From Acidimicrobiaceae bacterium (GTDB lineage: Bacteria; Actinomycetota; Acidimicrobiia; Acidimicrobiales; MedAcidi-G1), in NCBI GenBank assembly GCA_002714485.1, contig PAXM01000012.1:23100-28910 (forward strand): a stretch of DNA of 5,811 bases, read 5' to 3'. A program made the translations under genes and the position numbers. Under the pieces are notes generated by a model. The model did no database searches, had not been told where the DNA came from, and saw only the letters and a program-made list of their open reading frames with translations. Shown piece after piece: positions 1-5,342 of the stretch. Every line of letters begins with the position of its first letter. Within the stretch, counting starts at the first letter, position 1.

Positions 1-350
1 CCCTCGGTCAGGTTGGTCCGGCCCCAGGAGTGGGCGACTAGGTTTATCGCCTCGGTGGCATTCTTGGTGAACACCACCTCGTCGGCTGATGGGGCACCAA
101 TGAAACGGGCGAGGGCGGTTCGAGCGTTCTCCATGGCAGTCGTGGACCGCTCAGCAATGTGGTACGCCCCACGGTGGACGTTGGCGTTGATTTCGGCGTA
201 GTAGCGGTCCATGGCGTCCAGGACCGACTGCGGCTTCTGGGACGTGGCCCCTGAGTCCAGATAGACGATGGGGTGGCCATGGACCTCCCGTTGCAGCAGA
301 GGGAACTCGGCCTTAAGAGCGGCGATGTCCAATCTAGAGATGGTGGACAC
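1..350 (-). CDS. sufS: SufS-type cysteine desulfurase, N-terminal part (runs off left edge)
   Basis: This is the first 116 residues of a PLP-dependent group II cysteine desulfurase, which takes sulfur from L-cysteine as a persulfide for Fe-S cluster assembly in the cytoplasm. Seen in the sequence: YLDSGATSQKP at residues 30-40, NVHRGAYHIAERST at 57-70 and FTKNATEAINLVA at 94-106, all in the order and spacing expected for the SufS amino terminus. The PLP-binding lysine and the active-site cysteine lie beyond the window. Family members are about 400-430 residues, so roughly a quarter is present. The start is a GTG at 350, chosen because AGGAA lies 5 bases upstream and the reading begins 13 bases after the sufC stop. 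The gene is therefore almost certainly co-translated with sufC. A CsdA-like relative is possible, but the sufC neighbour favours SufS. Confidence 0.93.
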   Translation of the reverse strand, partial: MSTISRLDIAALKAEFPLLQREVHGHPIVYLDSGATSQKPQSVLDAMDRYYAEINANVHRGAYHIAERSTTAMENARTALARFIGAPSADEVVFTKNATEAINLVAHSWGRTNLTE

Positions 351-355
351 TTGGG

Positions 356-360
356 TTCCT
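356..360 (-). promoter_or_regulatory. Ribosome binding site of sufS
   Basis: AGGAA on the minus strand, 5 bases before the GTG at 350 and lying in the 13-base gap after the sufC stop codon. It decides the GTG start over the in-frame TTG six codons further in. Confidence 0.6.
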
Positions 361-363
361 AGC

Positions 364-1146
364 TCAGGCCCCGGCCGCGGCGGGGCGGAACGCCTCGTAG
401 CCCTCGGCCTGGAGGCGGCCGGCCAGATCCACGCCACCTCGCTCGACGATTCGGCCATCCACAAGGATGTGCACTACGTCGGGGTGGAGTCGGTCGAGCA
501 GTCGCTGGTAGTGGGTGATGGCCAGCACGCCGAGCTCCGTGCGGTCACGTCGAACCTCGGTCACGCCGTCGGCCACCACCTGGAGTGCGTCGATGTCCAG
601 ACCCGAATCGGTCTCGTCCAGAATCGCCATTTCGGGTTCGAGGATGGCCATCTGGAGGATCTCGTTTCGCTTCTTCTCGCCGCCGGAGAAGCCCTCGTTG
701 ACGTGGCGGTCGGCGAACGACGGATCCATGCCGAGCCGGTCCATCCAGTCCATGATCGACAACCGCAATTCGAGCACCGATAGATCTATGCCTTTGCGGG
801 CCGAAAGGGCCTGACGGAGGAAGTTGATCACCGACACGCCGGTGATCTCCATGGGGTATTGGAAGGCCAAGAAAATGCCGGCCCGGCCCCGCACGTCGGC
901 GGACCAGTCGGTGATCTCGTCGCCCCGGAACCTCACCGATCCGCTGGTCACTTCGTACTCGGGGCTACCCAGCAGGACCGACGCCAGAGTGGACTTGCCG
1001 GAGCCGTTAGGGCCCATTAGGGCGTGGAGTTCACCAGGCCAGACCACCAGGTCAACGCCTCGCAGGATCTCCACGCCGTCGGCCGTCGATACGTGCAGAT
1101 CCTGAACTTCGAAGAGGGGAGCCTCGGCGGCCCCGGGTGCGCTCAC
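364..1146 (-). CDS. sufC: SufC, Fe-S cluster assembly ATPase
   Basis: SufC is the cytoplasmic ABC-type ATPase that binds SufB and SufD and drives conformational change of the scaffold during Fe-S cluster assembly; it is not a transporter. All nucleotide-binding motifs are present: Walker A GPNGSGKST (residues 45-53), Q-loop Q96 in AFQYPMEI, the SufC-type signature FSGGEKKRNE (153-162), Walker B MAILDE (173-178), D-loop SGLD (181-184) and H-loop His212 in AITHYQ. The length of 260 residues is normal, with a short extra amino-terminal stretch of about 10 residues. The start is GTG at 1146. No clear Shine-Dalgarno precedes it, and the 22 bases between it and an upstream palindrome leave little leader. 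sufS follows 13 bases after the stop. Unlike many actinobacterial suf clusters, the gene upstream is an MBL hydrolase rather than sufD or sufB. Confidence 0.97.
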   Translation of the reverse strand: MSAPGAAEAPLFEVQDLHVSTADGVEILRGVDLVVWPGELHALMGPNGSGKSTLASVLLGSPEYEVTSGSVRFRGDEITDWSADVRGRAGIFLAFQYPMEITGVSVINFLRQALSARKGIDLSVLELRLSIMDWMDRLGMDPSFADRHVNEGFSGGEKKRNEILQMAILEPEMAILDETDSGLDIDALQVVADGVTEVRRDRTELGVLAITHYQRLLDRLHPDVVHILVDGRIVERGGVDLAGRLQAEGYEAFRPAAAGA

Positions 1147-1168
1147 GGTTCAAGTCTAGGAGGGCGCC

Positions 1169-1200
1169 CGGATTACCACTATGGAGATAGTGGTAATCCG
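1169..1200. promoter_or_regulatory. Perfect 14-bp inverted repeat before sufC: operator or hairpin terminator
   Basis: The arms CGGATTACCACTAT (1169-1182) and ATAGTGGTAATCCG (1187-1200) are exact reverse complements around a 4-base centre, GGAG. The site starts 15 bases after the stop of the MBL hydrolase and ends 22 bases before the sufC GTG. It is clearly more AT-rich than its surroundings. An 8-base palindrome, GGGCGCCC (1162-1169), abuts it on the sufC side. No T-run follows the hairpin in the minus direction (GGCGCCCTCC comes next), which argues against a classical intrinsic terminator. Its position fits a dimeric repressor site controlling sufCS, for example a cluster-sensing regulator, but I cannot match it to a known motif. 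Confidence 0.6.
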
Positions 1201-1215
1201 CACACCGGCAGCAGG

Positions 1216-1899
1216 TCACCAGCCGCGGGCCACCCACTCGTCGAGGTTCGGCTGCTCAGTCCCGATGGTGGTGTCTGACCCGTGTCCCGGCATGACGATC
1301 GTGTCCGGGGGGAGCGGGGCGAACAGGCGTCGGTCGATGGACCCGATAATGGTTTCGAAATCGCCCTCTTCAAAGGATGTGGCACCAGGTCCGCCTGGGA
1401 AGAGGGTGTCTCCGCTGAACAAAATGGGAGATCCTTCCAGTCGGAAGCAGATGGATCCGGGGGTGTGGCCCGGCGTGCAGATTGTGTGCAGCCGCAGTCG
1501 TCCGACCTCCAGCACCGATTCGTCCTCCAGGACGTCGTCATAACTGGGGAGCATCGCCGCGTCTTCGGCCGTCACGGCCACCCGGTAGCCGGCCTCCCGC
1601 ACGGCGGGTACGGCCTGGATGTGGTCCCAGTGGCCATGGGTCTCCAGTACCGACCGGACGTCCAACTCCCGACACAGTTCTAGGAGCTTGTCGTGCTCGT
1701 TGGCGGCATCAATCAGGGTCGACTCGCCGGTCTGTCGGCAACGCAGCACGAACACGTTGTTTTCATAATCCCCAACCACGATCCGGTGGATTTCGGCCTG
1801 TTCGTCGCACCAGTGGAGGGCCACCCCGGGGACGGCGAGTTGGGGGTGGTCGTGGTGGGCACACGGCCCGGCATGTTGCGATCCAGGGGCAGTGTCCAT
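1216..1899 (-). CDS. Metallo-beta-lactamase-fold hydrolase, glyoxalase II-like
   Basis: This is a 227-residue cytoplasmic MBL-fold hydrolase with a complete binuclear metal site. Seen: THGHWDH (residues 87-93, ligands H88, H90, D92, H93), TPGHTPGS with H145, FSGDTLF with D164, and MPGHGSDTTIGTE with H206. This is the ligand set of hydroxyacylglutathione hydrolases (glyoxalase II) and persulfide dioxygenase relatives. The substrate cannot be read from the sequence; actinobacteria generally lack glutathione, so a mycothiol or other thioester is plausible. No signal peptide is seen. The ATG at 1899 was chosen because the in-frame extension to 2061 is low-complexity and overlaps the divergent gene's start. 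No Shine-Dalgarno is obvious, and a GTG at 1824 (residue 26) is a reasonable alternative, since recognisable family sequence begins near IHRIVVGDYENNVF (37-50). It is codirectional with sufC, 69 bases upstream. Confidence 0.88.
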   Translation of the reverse strand: MDTAPGSQHAGPCAHHDHPQLAVPGVALHWCDEQAEIHRIVVGDYENNVFVLRCRQTGESTLIDAANEHDKLLELCRELDVRSVLETHGHWDHIQAVPAVREAGYRVAVTAEDAAMLPSYDDVLEDESVLEVGRLRLHTICTPGHTPGSICFRLEGSPILFSGDTLFPGGPGATSFEEGDFETIIGSIDRRLFAPLPPDTIVMPGHGSDTTIGTEQPNLDEWVARGW

Positions 1900-2059
1900 G
1901 GCGACATCATGGCAGCAGCGGATCGCCACTGCGCCCCATGCCCGATGTCGTCTCGGTTGGGGTCGGCTGGTAGAACCATGCCAACGGAGCGGCCCTCGGA
2001 CCGCCAGATGAGTCACGCCACAGCCCGTCGTGCGGCGGCAACGAATAGGGAGTACCCAC
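1900..2059. promoter_or_regulatory. Divergent intergenic region, presumed promoters for the MBL gene and the acyl-CoA dehydrogenase gene
   Basis: These 160 bases separate two divergent genes and must hold the start signals for both unless the MBL gene begins further in. I see no convincing -35/-10 pair and no long inverted repeat. The only clear element is the ribosome binding site at its right end. The promoter role rests on position alone. Confidence 0.35.
2047..2052 (+). promoter_or_regulatory. Ribosome binding site of the acyl-CoA dehydrogenase gene
   Basis: AGGGAG, 7 bases before the ATG at 2060. It supports this start over an in-frame start at 2030, which would add ten residues unlike the family amino terminus. 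Confidence 0.7.
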
Positions 2060-3175
2060 ATGAACTTCGCATTCAGCGAGGAGCAGGAAACGCTGCGGGA
2101 GTTCGTCCGACAGTTCCTTGAGAACTACTCGCCGGAAACCACCGTGCGCGAGCTCATGGAGACCGACACCGGCTATGACGCCGAAACCTGGTCGATGATG
2201 GCCGAGCAACTCGGCCTGCAGAGCCTCATCATCCCTGAGGAGCACGGCGGTCAGGGCTTCGGTTACGTCGAGCTCGTCGTGGTGCTGGAGGAGATGGGCC
2301 GGGCTCTCCTGTGTGCCCCGTTCTTCTCTACAGTCGTGCTGGCTGCCAACACGTTGATCCATGCCGGTGACGAGGCGGCTGCCTCGGCTCTGCTACCCGG
2401 GATCGCTTCAGGCGAGACCATTGCCACGTTGGCCTTCACCGAGGAGAGTGGTCGCTGGGATGAGGGTGGCATCACTATGGAGGCCACGGCTGACGGAGAC
2501 GGCTGGACCCTGTCGGGCTCCAAGATGTACGTACTGGACGGCCACATCGCCGATCTGGTGCTGGTGGCTGCCCGGACCGCCGGTGGTGTCTCGCTGTTCC
2601 ATGTGACTGGTGACGCTGAAGGCCTGACTCGCACAGCGCTGTCCACCATGGACATGACCCGCAAGCAGGCTCGTCTCGACTTCGACGGGGTTTCGGCCAC
2701 GCTGGTCGGAGTCGAGGGCGAGGGCTGGTCAGTGTTGGAACGGGTGCTGGACCTTGCCGCGGTGGCCTTGGCTGCCGAACAGGTCGGTGGCGCCCAGGTA
2801 TGCCTGGACACTGCCGTGCAGTACGCCAAGGACCGCGTCCAGTTCGGTCGTCCAATCGGGTCATTCCAGGCCATTAAGCACAAGTGCGCCGACATGCTGC
2901 TCGAGGTCGAGTCAGCTAAGTCGGCCGCCTACTACGCCGGCTGGTGTGCCGCCGAGTTGAACGACGAACTGCCGTCGGTTGCCTCACTGGCCAAGGCCTA
3001 TTGCTCGGAGGCCTATTTTCACACCACGGCCGAAAACATCCAGATCCATGGTGGTATCGGCTTCACCTGGGAACACCCAGCCCACCTGTACTTCAAGCGG
3101 GCCAAGAGTTCCGAGCTGCTGTTCGGCGACCCGACGTACCACCGGGAACTGCTGGCCCAGCGCATCGGGATCTGA
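2060..3175 (+). CDS. Acyl-CoA dehydrogenase-family protein lacking the usual catalytic glutamate
   Basis: A 371-residue flavoprotein-fold member of the acyl-CoA dehydrogenase family, which normally oxidises acyl-CoA to 2-enoyl-CoA with FAD. Seen: the amino-terminal MNFAFSEEQETLREFVRQFL, PEEHGGQGFGYVE (59-71), the middle-domain AFTEES (125-130) and LSGSKMYVLDG (151-161), the RVQFGRPIGSFQAIKHKCADM segment (259-279, FAD and dimer contacts in the family), and QIHGGIGFTWEH (328-339). At the position of the MCAD-type catalytic Glu (the Y-E-G-T motif) it has LLFGD, with Phe355 in place of Glu. The alternative isovaleryl-CoA-type position is Ala233. This resembles the non-catalytic partner subunits in mycobacterial FadE alpha2beta2 enzymes for steroid side chains. 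No partner FadE is in the window. The ATG at 2060 has a good ribosome binding site. The next codirectional gene follows after 45 bases. Confidence 0.92.
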   Translation: MNFAFSEEQETLREFVRQFLENYSPETTVRELMETDTGYDAETWSMMAEQLGLQSLIIPEEHGGQGFGYVELVVVLEEMGRALLCAPFFSTVVLAANTLIHAGDEAAASALLPGIASGETIATLAFTEESGRWDEGGITMEATADGDGWTLSGSKMYVLDGHIADLVLVAARTAGGVSLFHVTGDAEGLTRTALSTMDMTRKQARLDFDGVSATLVGVEGEGWSVLERVLDLAAVALAAEQVGGAQVCLDTAVQYAKDRVQFGRPIGSFQAIKHKCADMLLEVESAKSAAYYAGWCAAELNDELPSVASLAKAYCSEAYFHTTAENIQIHGGIGFTWEHPAHLYFKRAKSSELLFGDPTYHRELLAQRIGI

Positions 3176-3220
3176 TTTCGTCGAGCCCGTCCGAAGGGTC
3201 CGGCCGGGGATGGTCCTCCC

Positions 3221-3721
3221 ATGACATGGCTCTTCCTCGGAATCGGTGCGATCTTGGTCGTCGGTATCGCCTTGGTAGCGGTGGGCTCAGCGGTGAGTCG
3301 TCTGAGTGGGACCCTGAGACCTGCCGTGCTGGAGGTCGACGACGCCGCTGACTGGATTGCTGAGCGACTTCCGGAGGAGGCGGCCGGGCAACTCAGCCTC
3401 GACGATGTGGTGTCAGTGGTGGGCTGGTACCTGGAGGTCTTTGACGAGGCTGGATTGGCCACCGAGCACGGACAGGAGCTAGGTGACGCGGCCCACGGGA
3501 CTGCTGCCGGGTCCGCTGACGCCTCCGGTCAGGCGACCGCTTCGCTGGATACGGTGCTGGAGCACGTGGTGGCTCGTGCCACGCAACTCGATGAACCGTT
3601 GGACGCCGCGTCGGTTGCCATGGTGGCCGAACTCATGGGGGCCTATATGGCCGAGATCGGCGCCTTCGGGGTGGAGGCCGAACAGATCGGGCGCCGCGAA
3701 GGGAATCCTGACCGGGGCTAG
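3221..3721 (+). CDS. Membrane-anchored protein of unknown function
   Basis: A 166-residue protein that I cannot assign to a named family. Residues 3-25 (WLFLGIGAILVVGIALVAVGSAV, described here by its ends W3 and V25) form one strongly hydrophobic helix, probably a signal anchor with the rest cytoplasmic, since Arg27 and Arg33 follow it. Next comes an acidic helical stretch (about 36-78, with DAADWIAERLPEE and LSLDDVVSVVGWYLE). A low-complexity Ala/Gly/Ser/Thr linker (about 90-108) follows, then a second helical stretch (about 109-150, with VAMVAELMGAYMAEIGAFG). From memory only, similar two-part acidic helical sequences occur in uncharacterised actinobacterial membrane proteins. The ATG at 3221 gives a clean anchor, though its ribosome binding site is weak. 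It lies 45 bases after the acyl-CoA dehydrogenase gene and 9 bases before the fucose synthase gene, so cotranscription is likely. Confidence 0.8.
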   Translation: MTWLFLGIGAILVVGIALVAVGSAVSRLSGTLRPAVLEVDDAADWIAERLPEEAAGQLSLDDVVSVVGWYLEVFDEAGLATEHGQELGDAAHGTAAGSADASGQATASLDTVLEHVVARATQLDEPLDAASVAMVAELMGAYMAEIGAFGVEAEQIGRREGNPDRG

Positions 3722-3730
3722 CGTCGGTCC

Positions 3731-4681
3731 ATGATCGACCGTCAGGCTCCCGTGTTCGTCGCCGGGCATCGCGGCCTTGTGGGATCGTCCATCGTTCGTC
3801 GACTGGAAGCCGATGGTTTTTCGGACCTGCGGACTGTGGGTCGTGATGCCCTGGACCTCCGGGACCAGGCGGCGGTAGACGCCTGGTTCGACGTTGAGCG
3901 GCCTCGGTACGTGTTTCTGGTGGCTGGCACCGTAGGTGGCATCCACGCCAACAGCACCCGACCGGCTGAGTTCCTCTACGACAACCTGATGATCCACTCC
4001 ACAGTTGTGCAGGCCGCTCACCGGACCGGGGTGGACAAACTCCTGTATCTGGGGAGTTCGTGCATCTATCCGCGTCACGCCGACCAGCCGATCACCGAGG
4101 AGGCCCTGCTCACCGGACCGCTGGAACCCACCAACGAGGGATACGCCTTGGCCAAGATCGCCGGCATCAAGCTGTGTGAGACCTATAGGCGCCAGTACGG
4201 CGACGATTTCATCTCGGCCATGCCGACCAACCTCTACGGGCCGGGCGACAATTTCGACCTGGAGGGTGGTCACGTGCTACCAGCCCTGATGCGTCGCTTC
4301 CACGAGGCCCGGGAAGCCGGCGCCGCCTCGGTCACCGTCTGGGGGACTGGCACCGCCCGTAGGGAGTTTCTCCACGTGGATGACCTTGCCGACGCATGCC
4401 TATTCCTGATGGACCGGTATTCGGAGGCCGGCCACGTAAACGTGGGTACGGGAGTCGACCTCACGATCCGGGAGTTGGCTGAGACGGTCCGGGATTTGGT
4501 GCATCCCGAGGGGGAGCTGGTCTTTGACACCAGTCGGCCGGATGGCATGCCCCGTAAGGTTCTGGACGTGTCCCGGTTGACCGACTTGGGTTGGACGGCC
4601 ACCACCTCGTTGGCCGAGGGCCTGGCCGACACCTACCGTTGGTACCTAGAGGCCGCTGAGCGGGGGGTCCTTCGCCTTTAA
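3731..4681 (+). CDS. fcl: GDP-L-fucose synthase (GDP-4-keto-6-deoxymannose epimerase/reductase)
   Basis: A 316-residue short-chain dehydrogenase that converts GDP-4-keto-6-deoxy-D-mannose to GDP-L-fucose by 3,5-epimerisation and NADPH reduction in the cytoplasm. Seen: the Rossmann nucleotide-binding motif AGHRGLVGS (11-19), VAGTVGGIHAN (64-74), LGSSCIYP (107-114), YALAK (138-142), NLYGPGDNF (167-175), GGHVLPALMRRF (179-190) and the late WGTGTARREFLHVDDLA (204-220). The catalytic residues of E. coli Fcl (Ser107, Cys109, Tyr136, Lys140, His179) all appear here at a constant offset of two: Ser109, Cys111, Tyr138, Lys142, His181. The length matches the family (about 320). The partner gene gmd, for GDP-mannose 4,6-dehydratase, is not in the window. 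It sits 9 bases after the membrane-protein gene and converges on the HhH-GPD gene. Confidence 0.96.
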   Translation: MIDRQAPVFVAGHRGLVGSSIVRRLEADGFSDLRTVGRDALDLRDQAAVDAWFDVERPRYVFLVAGTVGGIHANSTRPAEFLYDNLMIHSTVVQAAHRTGVDKLLYLGSSCIYPRHADQPITEEALLTGPLEPTNEGYALAKIAGIKLCETYRRQYGDDFISAMPTNLYGPGDNFDLEGGHVLPALMRRFHEAREAGAASVTVWGTGTARREFLHVDDLADACLFLMDRYSEAGHVNVGTGVDLTIRELAETVRDLVHPEGELVFDTSRPDGMPRKVLDVSRLTDLGWTATTSLAEGLADTYRWYLEAAERGVLRL

Positions 4682-4720
4682 GCACCGGTGGCCGAAGGGT
4701 TACCTGTTGATGCCTGGCCG
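4682..4720. other. Short convergent intergenic gap without a visible terminator
   Basis: Only 39 bases separate the stop codons of fcl and the convergent HhH-GPD gene. I see no GC-rich hairpin followed by a T-run on either strand, so the transcripts probably overlap or end by another mechanism. Confidence 0.5.
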
Positions 4721-5305
4721 TTATTGCTGTTTGGTCTTTCCGGCGGCCTTTTGGGCTTTCTTCCACGCGCGGACGGTCGCCAATGCCTCCGGTCCGTCGA
4801 TGTCGGCTACTGAGCGGGGTACATCGTCGGCGAACGGTCCGGCGGCCACCTCCCAGCCATCGGGACGGTAGCCCATGCGCTTGGCCAGGATGGCCACGAA
4901 GATCTTTGTCTTTTCGGCGCCGTAGCCCGGTAGTGCCCGGAGGCGATTCGCCAGATCGGGCCCGTCGGCTGCACCCGTCCACACTTCGGCGGCGTCTCCA
5001 CCGTGGTGGTCGACGATGTGACGACACAGGTCCTGGATCCGGCCGGCCATGGATCGCGGGAACCGGTGGATCGCTGGTTTGGTACTGCATGCTTCGAGGA
5101 ACGCCTCAGGATCCATTTCGGCGACTGCCGCCACTTCAAGGTGGCCAAGTCGGTCGACCAGGGTGGCTGGCCCCTTGAAGGCCCACTCCATGGGTACCTG
5201 CTGGTCGAGCAGCATCCCGACGAGCAGGGCTAGGGGGTCGGTGTTCAGCAGTTGGTCGGCTGCCTCGTCTCCGGTGATAGCCAAGGTGCCCGATCTAGCG
5301 ATCAT
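4721..5305 (-). CDS. HhH-GPD family base-excision-repair-like protein
   Basis: A 194-residue protein of the HhH-GPD superfamily (DNA glycosylase fold), resembling the small actinobacterial type described by TIGR03252. Seen: LLVGMLLDQQVPMEWAF (27-43, the counterpart of the glycosylase S-Q-Q helix), IHRFPRSMAGRIQDLC (79-94), the helix-hairpin-helix LPGYGAEKTKIFVAIL (125-140), GWEVAAGPF (150-158) and a basic Lys/Ala tail (182-194). The helix-hairpin-helix would contact DNA backbone. The endonuclease III pattern V-D-T-H with the catalytic Asp is absent. Asp149, in RPDGW, lies near the expected distance after Lys132 but in a different context. There is no Fe-S cysteine cluster at the carboxyl end. 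Function is therefore likely DNA binding or repair, but activity is unproven. The ATG at 5305 gives the family-like start. It lies 37 bases after aceE on the same strand. Confidence 0.9.
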   Translation of the reverse strand: MIARSGTLAITGDEAADQLLNTDPLALLVGMLLDQQVPMEWAFKGPATLVDRLGHLEVAAVAEMDPEAFLEACSTKPAIHRFPRSMAGRIQDLCRHIVDHHGGDAAEVWTGAADGPDLANRLRALPGYGAEKTKIFVAILAKRMGYRPDGWEVAAGPFADDVPRSVADIDGPEALATVRAWKKAQKAAGKTKQQ

Positions 5306-5342
5306 CGTCGCAACCTACTTGCCGGAGCACGGGGCGGGCGGA

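Noticed and set aside
44..280. Minus-strand open frame beginning with ATG inside sufS
   Set aside because: It is out of frame with the SufS translation that starts at GTG 350 and carries the desulfurase motifs.
1169..1200. Call of a classical rho-independent terminator for the MBL gene
   Set aside because: The stem is strong but no T-run follows it on the minus strand, so a firm terminator call is not supported. It is kept as operator or hairpin.
1170..1200. A sigma70-type promoter inside the palindrome (TTACCA and TAATCC on the minus strand)
   Set aside because: The spacing of 15 bases and the poor match to consensus make it no better than chance.
2030..2059. In-frame extension of the acyl-CoA dehydrogenase to an upstream start
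   Set aside because: The extra residues are basic and unlike the family, while AGGGAG sits 7 bases before the ATG at 2060.
1900..2061. Extension of the MBL hydrolase by 54 residues
   Set aside because: The added stretch is Arg/His-rich low complexity, overlaps the divergent gene's start and matches nothing in the MBL fold.
3479..4273. Long open frame antisense to fcl and the membrane-protein gene
   Set aside because: It lies opposite clearly conserved coding sequence. High GC leaves such antisense frames open, and the translation has no recognisable domain.
4461..5090. Open frame on the minus strand spanning the convergent end of fcl and the HhH-GPD gene
   Set aside because: It overlaps two well supported genes in another frame and its Pro/Arg-rich translation is typical of a GC-rich shadow frame.
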